A stretch of DNA of 64,000 nucleotides from Massilia sp. H6 (GTDB lineage Bacteria; Pseudomonadota; Gammaproteobacteria; Burkholderiales; Burkholderiaceae_D), in the NCBI RefSeq assembly GCF_024802625.1, contig NZ_CP103371.1:2666001-2730000 (forward strand), read 5' to 3'. A model generated the notes under the pieces. That model was given only the letters and a program-made list of their open reading frames with translations, was not told where the DNA came from and did not search any database. Positions 36,559-50,328 of this stretch are shown here, in pieces. The translations under genes and the position numbers were made by a program. The stretch's first letter is position 1. Each line of letters opens with the position of its first letter.

Positions 36559-37182
36559 ATGCTCACGCCCGAACAATTCCTCGGCTTCCTGACCGCCGCG
36601 ATCCTGATCACGCTCTCGCCCGGCCCGGACAACATGATGGTGCTGGGAGTTGGCGTCGCCAAGGGCCGCGCGCGCGGCATGGCTTTCGGTCTCGGTTGCG
36701 CGCTGGGCTGCCTGAACCATACCTTGCTGGCCGTGATTGGCGTGAGCGCCATCATCGCGGCCTCGCCGACGGCGTTCACGGCCCTGAAGATCGCCGGTGG
36801 CCTGTACCTGGTCTGGATCGGCGCCCAGGCGCTGCGCAGCCGCGGCGGCGCCCAGGTCGCGGCGGGCGTGCCCAATGACACGGCGCGCCAGCTGTTCTTC
36901 AGGGGACTGCTGGCCAACGCCATCAATCCTAAAGTCGTGCTGTTTTTCCTGTCTTTTTTGCCGCAGTTCGTGGTGGCTTCGCGCGGCGATGCGAGCTGGC
37001 AGATCGCCTGGCTGGGACTGACGTTTACGCTGCAGGCGGCGGTGCTGTTCGGCTTGCTCGGTTATTTTTCGGGGTCGATCGGGCAGTGGCTCAAGCGCAC
37101 GCCGCGCGCGGGAATGTGGCTCGATCGGTTGGCGGGCGCGATCTTCGTGGGCCTGGGGGTGCGCCTGATCGTAGCGCGCTGA
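36559..37182 (+). CDS. LysE/RhtB family amino-acid exporter
   Basis: A 207-residue membrane protein with about six helices. The family motif near the N-terminus is TLSPGPDNMMVLGVGVAKGRARGMAFGLGCALG, and NAINPKVVLFFLSFLPQFV marks the middle. These proteins export amino acids such as lysine, threonine or homoserine lactone to avoid toxic accumulation; the substrate is unknown. It closes the map-glnD-pseudouridine synthase-xth run and converges with the GH31 gene. Confidence 0.92.
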   Translation: MLTPEQFLGFLTAAILITLSPGPDNMMVLGVGVAKGRARGMAFGLGCALGCLNHTLLAVIGVSAIIAASPTAFTALKIAGGLYLVWIGAQALRSRGGAQVAAGVPNDTARQLFFRGLLANAINPKVVLFFLSFLPQFVVASRGDASWQIAWLGLTFTLQAAVLFGLLGYFSGSIGQWLKRTPRAGMWLDRLAGAIFVGLGVRLIVAR

Positions 37183-37184
37183 CC

Positions 37185-37213
37185 TGCGCTGGAACGCGTT
37201 GCGAACCAGCGCA
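37185..37213. terminator. Hairpin between convergent LysE and GH31 genes
   Basis: TGCGCTGG (37185-37192) and CCAGCGCA (37206-37213) form an 8-bp stem with a 13-nt loop in the 63-nt gap between two converging genes. There is no U-tract in either direction, so termination strength is uncertain. Confidence 0.5.
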
Positions 37214-37245
37214 CCATTGACCCTCGGACTGCAGCCGAGCAGGCG

Positions 37246-39639
37246 TTACAAACTGATCGTCACCTTGCTGGCCAGCTGCTTGCGCGCCGCCACCGGTACT
37301 TCGAGCAGCTGGTGTTTGTCGTTCCAGACAAACTTCACTGCCTGGCCATCGACAGTCACTGCGCGCGGCTTGACGGCCACGTTGTGCACTTTCAGCGAAA
37401 AGCCCCGCTCTGCCGGAGCCTGCGCCTTGCCGGTCTCGGTGCGCAGCTGCACTTCCAGTTTGCCGTTCGCATGGCTGCTGGCAAAGCGCACGATTTCATA
37501 CTTGCCCTGCTCGAACGCATTGGCGCTCTCGCCGTCGTCGTCATACATATTGCCCTGCGCGCTGGCTACGCTCGCGTCGTGGTAGTAGTGCAGGTCGAGC
37601 TGGCGGGTCGAGTAGTCGCGCGTGCTCTGCACCACCTTGGCCATCGGGATGAAGGCGCCGGCGCGCACGTACACCGGGATGTGCGCCTCGACCGGCTTGA
37701 CGACCTGCGTGATGCCGCCCAGATGCCTGGTGCCGGTATGGAAATCGAACCAGACGCTGTCCTTGACCGGGAAGTGCACTTCCTTGCGGGTCGCGCCCGG
37801 CTCCACGATCGGCGCCACCAGGAAATCGGCGCCCCACAGGTAGGTGGACGACATGGCGGTAGCATCGTCGTCCTCGAACAGTACCGGCCGCATCAGCGGC
37901 ATGCCGGTCTGGCTGTTGTCGAACGCAAGCGTGTAGTTATAGGGCAGCATGGCATAGCGCAGCCATACCGCTTCGCGCGCCAGCACCTTGGTGCGCTCCG
38001 AGCGGTACACCGGTTCCGGCGCCACGTCGTCCTGCGCATGCGGACGGAACACCGGCTGGAAAACACCATACTGCAGCCAGCGCACGTACAGTTCATCGTC
38101 GAGCATCGCGCCGGCAAAGCCACCGAGGTCCGAATGCATGTAGGCCAGGCCCTGCATGCCCATTTGCAGGGAGATCTCCATCTGCGACTGCAGGCCGCCC
38201 CAGCCGCGGCTGACATCGCCCGACCACGGGATCATGCCAAAGCGCTGCGAGCCCGAATAACCGGCGCGCATCAGGATGAACGGGCGCTGTTCCGGGTAGT
38301 TCTTGCGGTAGCCTTCGAAAATCAGGCGCGCCCAGTCGTGGCCATAGATATTGTGGACCTCGTCGGCCCCCTTCTCGGCCTGCGCGCCGTGGCGCACCCA
38401 GGACGGATGCACTTCCGGCTCGCCCAGATCGCCCCACCAGCCAGCTACGCCGCTTTCCTTCAGGCCCTTGTAAATATCCCAGAACCAGTCGCGCCCTTCC
38501 GGCCGGTACAGGTCGACGATGCCGGTATTGCCGAAGTAGAAATCGAAGGTCGCCGGCTGGCCATCCTTGCCGGTGGCCAGCGCCTTGCGCTGTACCGCTT
38601 CTTGCCAGCGGGCAGACGTCGTCAGGACGAAGGGTTCGGTGATGAGGATAGTCTTGACTCCCTTTTGCCTGAAGTCGGCCATCATCTTTTCGGGGGTCGG
38701 GAAGCTGTCGCGGTCCCAGGCCAGGTTGCCCATGGTGCCCTTGACGGTCTTGCCGAACCAGAACAGGTCGAGCACGATGGCGTCGAGCGGGATTTTTTCT
38801 TCGATGAACTTGTCAACCACCGCCCGCGTCTGCGCCTCGGTCTTGTAGCCGAAGCGGCTGGCAAAGTTGCCGAAGGCCCAGCGCGGCGGCAACGGCTGGC
38901 GCCCCGTCAGGCCGGTGTAGTTCGCCATCACCGCGTCCCAGGTGTCGCCCGCGATCACTTGGTAGGTCTTGCGTCCGCCCGTCACTTCATAGCGCAAGGT
39001 GCCGTCCTTGCGGCTGTCGAAATCGAGCCAGCCGGTGCGCGGATTGTCGAAGTGGAGCGCATATTTTTTCGAAGACAGCGCCACCGGGATCGTGTAATTG
39101 AGCAGCTGCGAGGTCTTGCCGTAGCCATAATCGGCGCGGTTATACAGCTCGAAACGGTTGCCGCGGCGGTTCATGCCAACCGCGCGGGCGCCGGCGCCAT
39201 ACAGCGCCTCGCCCTCGTCGAGCGCGAATTCGATGGTCTCGAACTTGGCGCCCCTGGCGTAGCCGCCCTTTTCCGCTACCAGCGGCTGGCCCTTGTACAG
39301 ATAGCTGATGCGAAACGGCTTCTTGTCCACCACCACGGTGATGCCGGGCGTGGCCAGTTCGATGCGCTTGGCTTTGTCGGTCAGGGTCGCACCGACATCG
39401 ACCGGCACCAGAACCACCGCGTGCGAGGCCGCGTCGAGCTGCTCGCCATTCGGAATAAAGGTGGTTTCGACCACGTTGGCCGAATACGGCTTGATCAGGT
39501 AGCGGCCGTCGCTGGTGGCAAGTTCCAGCGTATTGGCGTTGCCGCTGACCCCAAGCAGCTGGCGCTCGGCATTCTGGGCGTGGGCGGATGTACTGACGAG
39601 CAGGCACAGGGCCAGGCGGACGAACGGTGCAGTGGTCAT
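37246..39639 (-). CDS. Secreted glycoside hydrolase family 31 (alpha-glucosidase/xylosidase type)
   Basis: A 797-residue protein with a signal peptide ending near STSAHAQ. An N-terminal GH31 beta-sandwich (about 25-230) is followed by the TIM barrel: PPRWAFGNFASRFGYKTEAQTR, DAIVLDLFWFGK, then the nucleophile Asp (about D404) in AGWWGDLGEPEVH. The acid/base Asp (about D475) lies in IPWSGDVSRGWGGL. The C-terminal part has the beta-domains typical of DUF5110 members. It should cut alpha-linked sugars in the periplasm or outside the cell; exact linkage is unclear. The ATG at 39639 begins the signal peptide; longer frames do not. Divergent from the DUF885 gene. Confidence 0.92.
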   Translation of the reverse strand: MTTAPFVRLALCLLVSTSAHAQNAERQLLGVSGNANTLELATSDGRYLIKPYSANVVETTFIPNGEQLDAASHAVVLVPVDVGATLTDKAKRIELATPGITVVVDKKPFRISYLYKGQPLVAEKGGYARGAKFETIEFALDEGEALYGAGARAVGMNRRGNRFELYNRADYGYGKTSQLLNYTIPVALSSKKYALHFDNPRTGWLDFDSRKDGTLRYEVTGGRKTYQVIAGDTWDAVMANYTGLTGRQPLPPRWAFGNFASRFGYKTEAQTRAVVDKFIEEKIPLDAIVLDLFWFGKTVKGTMGNLAWDRDSFPTPEKMMADFRQKGVKTILITEPFVLTTSARWQEAVQRKALATGKDGQPATFDFYFGNTGIVDLYRPEGRDWFWDIYKGLKESGVAGWWGDLGEPEVHPSWVRHGAQAEKGADEVHNIYGHDWARLIFEGYRKNYPEQRPFILMRAGYSGSQRFGMIPWSGDVSRGWGGLQSQMEISLQMGMQGLAYMHSDLGGFAGAMLDDELYVRWLQYGVFQPVFRPHAQDDVAPEPVYRSERTKVLAREAVWLRYAMLPYNYTLAFDNSQTGMPLMRPVLFEDDDATAMSSTYLWGADFLVAPIVEPGATRKEVHFPVKDSVWFDFHTGTRHLGGITQVVKPVEAHIPVYVRAGAFIPMAKVVQSTRDYSTRQLDLHYYHDASVASAQGNMYDDDGESANAFEQGKYEIVRFASSHANGKLEVQLRTETGKAQAPAERGFSLKVHNVAVKPRAVTVDGQAVKFVWNDKHQLLEVPVAARKQLASKVTISL

Positions 39640-39715
39640 GGGTTCCGGTGGTTGAAAGTAGCAAATAAAGGCAAGCCAGAGCATGCCAGATTTCCGGCGC
39701 ACGAGACAGGGTGCG

Positions 39716-39816
39716 TGTAATAAAATTACATGGATCAAAGTGAGCAGACGGGCTGCAGCGCCGCGGCGTCGACGCCACCGCTGTATCTTCCCGAAACATG
39801 TTGGTTGATGTCAACC
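39716..39816. promoter_or_regulatory. Dyads in the GH31/DUF885 divergent region
   Basis: In the 240 nt between the two divergent genes there are two perfect inverted repeats: TGTAAT-AAA-ATTACA (39716-39730) and GGTTGA-TG-TCAACC (39803-39816). Either could be an operator for one or both genes. A TAAGAT hexamer at 39831-39836 could be a -10 for the DUF885 gene, but no -35 at a proper distance is seen. Confidence 0.4.
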
Positions 39817-39879
39817 GGCGACATCCCCGTTAAGATGTCTAGCACAGAGCAATATCGCTCAATCGAATGCGGGAATATC

Positions 39880-41631
39880 ATGAAGAATCAATGGGGCGCC
39901 GTACTGCCGACCGCGTGTTTACTGCTGGGCCTGGTCACTTCTCCGGTCGAGGCTGCCACTAGCGCGGACGCGCGTTTCAAGAAAATCTACACGAAAGAAT
40001 GGAACTGGCGCGTCGCCGAACGCCTCGCTCGCGCCGAAGGCGAGCGCGGCGTGAGTCCGGTGCTGGCGCGCGTGGATGCTCCGGCGCAGCAGGCGCGCGA
40101 GCGCTACTGGGCCGGCATCATCAATGAGCTCGATGCGCTGCACCCCGCCGACTTGTCGCCGGCCGAGCGCGTCAACTTCGCGGTCTACCGCGCCCAGGTC
40201 GCCGCCCTGCTCGATGCCCAGCGTTTTCGCGAATACGAACAGCCCGTCAATGCCGACAGCGCGTTCTGGACCGACGTCACGTCCAGCGCGCGCCGTCCGT
40301 TCAAGACCCTTGACGACTACCGCAACTACCTGAAGCAGCTCGCTGCGCTGCCCGACTATTTTGCGCAAGAAACCGCCAACATGCGCGCCGGACTGGCGCG
40401 CGGCTTTACGCCGCCGCGGGTCACCCTGGCCGGGCGCGATGTGGCACTGAGCTCGATCGCCGAGGCCAGCACCCCGCAAGAGACGGTGTTCTTCACGCCC
40501 TTCAAGGCCTTTCCGGCATCGGTATCGGGCGCCGAGCAGCAAGCCTTGAAGGCGCAAGCCGTGGCCGTGATCGGCGACGCGGTGCAGCCAGCCTATGCCA
40601 GGGTACTGGCGTTTTTCCGCAACGAGTACCTGCCGCGGGCGCGCACCACGCTGGCGGCCACCAGCATGCCGGGGGGCGCAGCGTATTACCAGTCGAAGAT
40701 CGTCGAGTTCACCACCACCGGTTTAAGCGCCGACCAGATCCATGCGATCGGCCTGGCCGAAATGGCCAAGATCCGCGCCGAGATGCATGCGGTCATGCAG
40801 CAGGTTCAATTCAAGGGCGACCTGGCCGCCTTCCTGCAGTTTTTGCGCACCGATCCGCAGTTTTATGCCAAGACGCCGCGCGAACTCTTGATGCGCGCGG
40901 CCTGGACGGCCAAGAAATTCGACGCCAAGGCCGACCAGTATTTCGGCTACCTGCCGCGCCGACGCTTTGCAATTTTGCCGGTGCCCGACGACCAGGCCCC
41001 GTTCTACACGGCCGGGCGCGGCGGCTCTGGCAGCTACTGGGTCAACACCTACAACCTGCCGGCGCGCCCGCTCTACAGCCTGCCGGCGCTGACCCTGCAC
41101 GAATCGGCGCCCGGCCACGCTTTCCAGATCCCGGTGGCGCAGGAGCAGAAAGGCGTCCCCGACTTTCGCCGTGCGTACATCTCGGCCTTCGGCGAAGGCT
41201 GGGCGCTGTACGCCGAGCGCCTGGGTACCGAGATGGGCATCTACGAGACGCCATACGAAGTGTTCGGCATGCTCAGCTACCAGGCCTGGCGCGCTTCGCG
41301 GCTGGTGGTCGACACCGGCATTCACGCCAAGGGCTGGACCCGCGAGCAGGCCCAAGGCTATTTGATGGACAACACCGCACTGTCGCAGCACGAGGTCGAA
41401 ACCGAGGTGGACCGCTACATCTCGTGGCCGGGTCAGGCGCTGTCGTATTACCTGGGGCAGATGGCGATCCAGCAAGCGCGCGCGCGGGCAGAAAAGGCGC
41501 TGGGCGCGAAGTTCGATATCCGCAACTTCCACGACACGGTGCTGCAACTGGGGTCGGTGCCGCTGCCGGTGCTGCAGCAAAGGATCGATACGTTCATTGC
41601 CCAGGGTGGGCCGTCGCCGTATCCTGACTAG
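39880..41631 (+). CDS. DUF885 family putative metallopeptidase
   Basis: A 583-residue exported protein: the signal peptide MKNQWGAVLPTACLLLGLVTS ends near PVEA. The DUF885 core includes the zinc-site motif HESAPGHAFQ (H407, E408, H412), followed by FGEGWALYAERLGTEMG, which probably provides another ligand. The family is related to M3/M32-type metallopeptidases and is usually called dipeptidyl or uncharacterised peptidase; the substrate is unknown. I chose the ATG at 39880, with GGGA 8 nt upstream, because it starts the signal peptide. Confidence 0.9.
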   Translation: MKNQWGAVLPTACLLLGLVTSPVEAATSADARFKKIYTKEWNWRVAERLARAEGERGVSPVLARVDAPAQQARERYWAGIINELDALHPADLSPAERVNFAVYRAQVAALLDAQRFREYEQPVNADSAFWTDVTSSARRPFKTLDDYRNYLKQLAALPDYFAQETANMRAGLARGFTPPRVTLAGRDVALSSIAEASTPQETVFFTPFKAFPASVSGAEQQALKAQAVAVIGDAVQPAYARVLAFFRNEYLPRARTTLAATSMPGGAAYYQSKIVEFTTTGLSADQIHAIGLAEMAKIRAEMHAVMQQVQFKGDLAAFLQFLRTDPQFYAKTPRELLMRAAWTAKKFDAKADQYFGYLPRRRFAILPVPDDQAPFYTAGRGGSGSYWVNTYNLPARPLYSLPALTLHESAPGHAFQIPVAQEQKGVPDFRRAYISAFGEGWALYAERLGTEMGIYETPYEVFGMLSYQAWRASRLVVDTGIHAKGWTREQAQGYLMDNTALSQHEVETEVDRYISWPGQALSYYLGQMAIQQARARAEKALGAKFDIRNFHDTVLQLGSVPLPVLQQRIDTFIAQGGPSPYPD

Positions 41632-41659
41632 TCCTGACCAGTCCTGACCAGTCCTGACG
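41630..41659. repeat. 10-bp tandem repeat, three copies
   Basis: AGTCCTGACC is repeated three times in a row (the last copy ends in G), starting at the stop codon of the DUF885 gene. It looks like a slippage product and carries no recognisable function. Confidence 0.85.
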
Positions 41660-41660
41660 C

Positions 41661-41691
41661 GCATGGTGGGCAGGTATCCTGCCCACCATGC
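41661..41691. terminator. Perfect 14-bp hairpin between convergent DUF885 and def
   Basis: GCATGGTGGGCAGG, a three-base TAT loop, and its exact complement lie in the 69-nt gap between two converging genes. No U-tract follows on either strand, but the stem is very stable and is likely a bidirectional 3'-end structure. Confidence 0.65.
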
Positions 41692-41700
41692 CCGAGTACA

Positions 41701-42237
41701 TCAGTCGTCGGCCTTCGGATCCATGTCAGGGAACATCACTTCGGTGTAGCCAAAGCGCGAAAAATCGCGGATGCGCATCGGGTACAGGATGCCGTTCAGG
41801 TGGTCGACCTCGTGCTGGACCACGCGCGCATGGAAGCCCTCGGCGTCGCGCACGATGGGCTTTCCGAACTGGTCGACCCCTTCGTAGTGCAGCCGGGTGT
41901 AGCGCGGCACGCTGCCGCGCAGGCCAGGTACCGACAGGCAGCCCTCGAAGCCCTCTTCCATGTCATCCGACAGGGGTGTGAGCACGGGATTGATCAGCAC
42001 CGTCTCGGGCACCGGTGGCGCGCCCGGATAGCGGCCATTGCTGGCGAAGCCGTAGATCACCAATTGCAGGTTGACGCCGATCTGCGGCGCCGCCAGGCCG
42101 GCGCCATTGGCCGCATGCATGGTCTCGAACATGTCGGCGATCAGGGCATGCAGCGCAGGCGTATCGAATTCGGTGACCTGATCGGCCACGCGCAGCAGGC
42201 GCGGATCGCCCATGCGCAGGATCTCGCGGACGGTCAT
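41701..42237 (-). CDS. def: Peptide deformylase
   Basis: A 178-residue metalloenzyme that removes the formyl group from nascent proteins. Motif 1 is [11 protein letters not shown], motif 2 [11 protein letters not shown] (metal Cys), motif 3 [13 protein letters not shown] (two metal His and catalytic Glu). Its ATG overlaps the galU stop (ATGA). It is not next to fmt here, so it is possibly an extra deformylase copy; many Burkholderiales carry two. Confidence 0.96.
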   Translation of the reverse strand: MTVREILRMGDPRLLRVADQVTEFDTPALHALIADMFETMHAANGAGLAAPQIGVNLQLVIYGFASNGRYPGAPPVPETVLINPVLTPLSDDMEEGFEGCLSVPGLRGSVPRYTRLHYEGVDQFGKPIVRDAEGFHARVVQHEVDHLNGILYPMRIRDFSRFGYTEVMFPDMDPKADD

Positions 42238-43127
42238 GGCAATTTGCCCTGTTCGAGCAATGCGCCCAGCCAGGCGCGCAAGCCCTGCGCGGTTTCCGGA
42301 TGTTTCAGCCCCATCGCGGCGGTGGCCTGCAGGTAGCCGAGCTTGGAGCCGCAGTCGTAGCGCTGGCCATGGTAGCGGTAGGCCAGCACGCGCTCGGCCT
42401 GCATCAGCGCGGCAATGCCGTCGGTAAGCTGGATTTCGCCGCCGGCGCCGGTGCCGAGGTGTTCGAGATAAGCGAAGATGGAGCCGGACAGCACATAGCG
42501 TCCGGCCACGGCCAGGGTGGACGGCGCCAGTTCCGGGGCCGGCTTCTCGACGATGCCCGAGACCACGTCCAGGCCCGGCCGGTAGCTGGCGGCGCTGACG
42601 ATGCCGTACTGGCGGGTGTGCTCGCGCGCGACCTCCTGCACCGCCAGGATGCTCGAGCGCTCATACGAGTACAGGTCGGTCATCTGCGCCAGCACCGGCT
42701 TGTAACCGGGCGCGGTATCCATGAAATCGTCGGCCAGCAGCACCGCGAACGGCTCATTGCCGACCACCGGGCGCGCGCACAGCACGGCATGGCCCAGGCC
42801 CAGCGGCGCCGACTGTCGAATATAGATGCAGGTGACGTTCTTCGGAATCACGCCGCGCACCACGTCGAGCAGCGCCTGCTTGCCGGCCGCTTCCAGCTCG
42901 GCTTCGAGCTCGTAGGCGGTGTCGAAATGGTCTTCGATGGCGCGCTTGTTGCGGCCGGTGATGAACACCAGTTCGGTGATGCCGGCGGCCACCGCTTCTT
43001 CGACCGCGTACTGGATCAGCGGCTTGTCGACGATCGGCAGCATTTCCTTGGGCTGCGCCTTGGTGGCGGGCAAAAAACGGCTGCCGAGGCCGGCAACGGG
43101 GAATACGGCTTTGCGGATCAGGGTCAT
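42234..43127 (-). CDS. galU: UTP-glucose-1-phosphate uridylyltransferase
   Basis: A 297-residue nucleotidyltransferase making UDP-glucose for polysaccharide and LPS synthesis. Motifs: [34 protein letters not shown] (UTP site), [22 protein letters not shown] and [13 protein letters not shown]. The ATG at 43127 gives the canonical start [15 protein letters not shown]; the longer open frame runs back through ligA and is not coding. Translationally coupled to def. Confidence 0.96.
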   Translation of the reverse strand: MTLIRKAVFPVAGLGSRFLPATKAQPKEMLPIVDKPLIQYAVEEAVAAGITELVFITGRNKRAIEDHFDTAYELEAELEAAGKQALLDVVRGVIPKNVTCIYIRQSAPLGLGHAVLCARPVVGNEPFAVLLADDFMDTAPGYKPVLAQMTDLYSYERSSILAVQEVAREHTRQYGIVSAASYRPGLDVVSGIVEKPAPELAPSTLAVAGRYVLSGSIFAYLEHLGTGAGGEIQLTDGIAALMQAERVLAYRYHGQRYDCGSKLGYLQATAAMGLKHPETAQGLRAWLGALLEQGKLP

Positions 43128-43138
43128 GGCTTGCCTTT

Positions 43139-46687
<3,549 letters not shown>

Positions 46688-46691
<4 letters not shown>

Positions 46692-49600
46692 GCTGCTTGT
46701 GCCTCAGTAGCGAAATTCGCGGCGGACTCCATGTCCACCGCCACGATGCGCGATACGCCCTGCTCCTGCATCGTCACACCGATCAGTTGATTGGCCATCT
46801 CCATCGCAATCTTGTTATGCGAAATAAAGAGGAATTGGGTATGTTCGGACATGCGCTTGACCATCCGGCAGAAGCGCTCCGTGTTGGCATCGTCCAGTGG
46901 CGCGTCCACCTCGTCGAGCAGGCAGAATGGCGCCGGGTTCAGGCGGAACATCGAGAACACCAGGGCAGTCGCGGTCAGCGCTTTTTCACCGCCCGACAGC
47001 AGGTGGATGGTGGCGTTCTTCTTGCCGGGCGGCTGGGCCATCACCTGCACGCCCGAATCGAGGATCTCGTCCCCCGTCATCACCAGCTTGGCATTGCCGC
47101 CGCCGAACAGGATCGGGAACAGTTCCGAGAAATGGGTGTTAACGCGGTCGAAGGTGTCTTGCAGCAGGTCGCGCGTCTCGCGGTCGATGCGGCTGATCGC
47201 GTCTTCGAGCGTGGCGATGGCTTCTTGCAGGTCCTGGTTCTGCGAATCGAGATAGCGCTTGCGCTCCGTGGCCTGGGCCAGCTCGTCCACCGCCGCCAGG
47301 TTGACCGCGCCGAGCGCGGCGATGGCATTGGTCAGGCGCGTGACCTCGCCTTGCAGGTATTGCGGCTTGAGCTCGGGATCGAGCTTTTCGGCCAGCTGCG
47401 CTTCGTCCGCGCCGGTCGAGGCCAGGGCCTCGGCAAACTGCTCCTGGTTCAGGCGCGCGGCCTGTTCCTTGAGCTGCATCTCGGTAATACGGTCGCGCTG
47501 CGGCTGCAGGCTGCGCTCGTTGCCCATGCGCGCTTCTTCGGCCTGGCGCAGCTGCAGGGCCACCTGATCGAGTTCGCTCCTGGCGTCGGACAGCGCGCGT
47601 TCTTGCGCGCTGCGGCGCTCCAGCAGTTCCTGCAGGCCTTCGTGGGCGCTGCCCGCTTCCAGGGCCTCGAGTTCGAGCCTGCCCGCGGCCAGGCTGGCGC
47701 CAACCTGCTCGGCTTGGCTAGAGGCGGTGGCGATGTTGCGGCGCAGCTCGTCGATCTTGCTGCGCTGCGCCCGTTCGGCGAACTGCGCCTCTTGCGCGCC
47801 GCGCTCGAGCTCGCGCAGCTTCTGGCGGGCATCGGCCAAGCCCTGTTCCTGGTCCATCAGGGCAGTCTGGCCGTCTTCGTGGGCACCCTGCAGCTCGGAC
47901 AATTCCATATCGAGCTGCTCGAATTCTTGTTCGGCCTCGAGCGCTGCCTGGCGCTGTTCGGCTTCCTGCGCGCCGATCTCACCGAGTTCGGCCGCGATCT
48001 GGCCGCTGCGCTGGTTGAAGCGCGCTTCGATCTCGCTTTGCTTGAGCACGTCGATCTGCAGCGCATGCACCTCGCGCTGGAGTTGGCCCGCACGCTGGCG
48101 GGCATCTTGCAGCCGCCGTTCGAGCTCACTGGCGGCGGCATCGGCACGGGTGGCGCGGCTGCGCGCCTCGTCGGCCAGCAGCGCCTGCGCGCGCAGTTGC
48201 TTGGTTGTGTTCTCGATGTCGTGCTGGCGCGCCAGCATGCCGTCCTGCTCGGCGTCCGGCGCATGAAAGCGTACGCTCGATTGCGTGATCAGGTGGCCCT
48301 GGCGCGTGACGAAGCTGCCGCCCGCGGGCAGGCGCATGCGCGCGCCGAGGGCTTCGGCGGCGTCCTGCGCCACGTAGACGCGGTGCAGCCAGTCGTCGAG
48401 CACGCCGCGCACGCCCGGGTCGTTCAGGCGCAGCAGGTTGGCGAAGGGTTTCAGGCCGGGCGCGTCGGCCGGCGTTGACGATGCGCCCGTCGACAAGGCC
48501 GGTGAGTACAGCGCCAGGCGCGCCGGCGGCGCATCGCCGAAAAAGCCGTTGGCCCAGTCCAGGTTCGACATTTCCAGCGCACCGGCGCGCTCGCGCAGCA
48601 CCGCCTCCAGGGCGTTTTCCCAGCCCTCTTCGACGTCGAGTTTGTGCCACAGGCGCGGCAAGCCGCCCAGTTCGTGCTTGTCGAGCCAGGGCTGGACCTT
48701 GCCCTGGGTTTGCACCCGGTCCTGCATCTGGCGCAGCGCGGCCAGGCGCGCTTCGAGCCGGGCGCTTGCGCCAGACTCGTGCTGGACCTGGGCCTGTGCC
48801 TCGCGCCGTTCGGCTGCGACCGCCTCCTGGCGCGCACTGGCCTGTTCCAGCAGCATGGTCTGCTCCTCGAAAGCCAGCTGTTTTTCTTCGAGCTGCATGC
48901 GCAGGTTGTCGAGCGTGGCGCTGTCGGGCAGGTTCAGGTTATTACGTTCGTGCTGCAGGCGTTCGCGCCGGCTCGCCAGGCTGGTCAAGATGCCGGCGGC
49001 GTTGCGCTGGTGGGCGCTGGCCAGTTCGATGCGCTGCTGGACGCCCATGATGCGCGCGCGCGATTCGTTCGAGCGCCCCGACAGTTCGCGCCATGCCGTT
49101 TCCAGCTCGGGCACCCGCTCGCCGTGCGCCTCGACTGCCATTTGCACCGCTTCTGCGCGTGCGCCGAGTTCTTCCAGCGTGAACTCGGCTTCCTCGATCT
49201 GCTCGTGGTATTGCTGGCGCTGCGCCAGCCACTGGTCGCGCTGTGCGGCGAGCGTGCCAAGCTGGTTCTGCAGGCGCGTGCGCGACTCGACCACGAACTT
49301 GATTTGCGCCTCCAGGCTGCCGATTTCCGCATTGGTCTGGTACAGCACGCCCTGGGCCGTATGCAGGCGGTCGCCGGTGGCGAAATGGGCCTGGCGCAGG
49401 TGTTCGAGATCGAGCTCGACGCTGCGCAGTTTCGCGGTCTGCGCCTCGAGCTCGAGCTGGGCCTGTTCCATCTCGCGGAACCAGCGCAACTGCTCGCCTT
49501 TCGCTTCGTTCTTGCGCAGCAGCCAGAGCAGCTTCTGCTTTTCTTCCTGGTCCGCCTGCAACTGGTGGAAACGATTGGCCACCAGCGCTTGCGCCTCGAG

Positions 49601-50221
49601 TTTCTCGAGGTTGGCGTTGAGTTCGCGCAGGATGTCCTCGACCCGCAGCAGGTTTTCGCGCGTGTCCGACAGACGGTTTTCGGTCTCGCGGCGGCGTTCC
49701 TTGTACTTGGACACGCCAGCGGCTTCTTCGAGGAAGACCCGCAGCTCTTCGGGGCGCGACTCGATGATGCGCGAGATCATGCCCTGGCCGATGATGGCGT
49801 AGGCGCGCGGACCGAGGCCAGTGCCGAGGAAAATATCCTGGATGTCGCGCCGCCGCACCGGCTGGCTGTTGATGTAATAGGTTGACGTGCCGTCGCGCGT
49901 GAGCGTGCGCTTGACCGCGATCTCGGCATACTGGCCCCACTGGCCGGCGGCCTTGCCGTCGCTGTTGTCGAAGACCAGTTCAACCGAGGCGCGGCCGGAC
50001 GGCTTGCGATAGGTGGAACCGTTGAAGATCACGTCCTGCATCGACTCGCCGCGCAGCTCGCTTGCCTTGGATTCACCCAGCACCCAGCGCACGGCGTCGA
50101 TGATGTTCGACTTGCCGCAGCCGTTGGGGCCGACCACGCCGACCAGCTGGCCGGGCACCTGGAAATTGGTGGGATCGACAAAAGACTTGAATCCCGACAA
50201 TTTGATGGAGGAGAGGCGCAC
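46688..50221 (-). CDS. smc: Chromosome segregation protein SMC
   Basis: A 1177-residue condensin ATPase. The N-terminal head has Walker A in VVGPNGCGKSNIIDAVRWVLGE. Long coiled coils flank a hinge around residues 510-660 (GLPRLWHKLDVEEGWENALEAVL region). The C-terminal head has signature LLSGGEKALTATALVFSMF and Walker B PFCLLDEVDAPLDDAN. It folds and moves the chromosome with ScpA/ScpB. The canonical start MRLSSIKLSGFKSF uses GTG, with a weak ribosome-binding site. DUF1631 is 107 nt upstream on the same strand. Confidence 0.97.
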
Positions 50222-50328
50222 GTTGCTTCGGTGGCGAATGAGTCGTCAAAGACCGCATCATACCATCTGTTGCTTGCTTTTCGGCCAAGATGCGAGCGCG
50301 TGCAGCGCGCAAAATCGCACCAGCGAGC

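Noticed and set aside
37312..39720. An 802-codon plus-strand frame opposite the GH31 gene
   Set aside because: Low-information His/Arg-rich translation with no ribosome-binding site; the GH31 catalytic motifs on the minus strand are clear.
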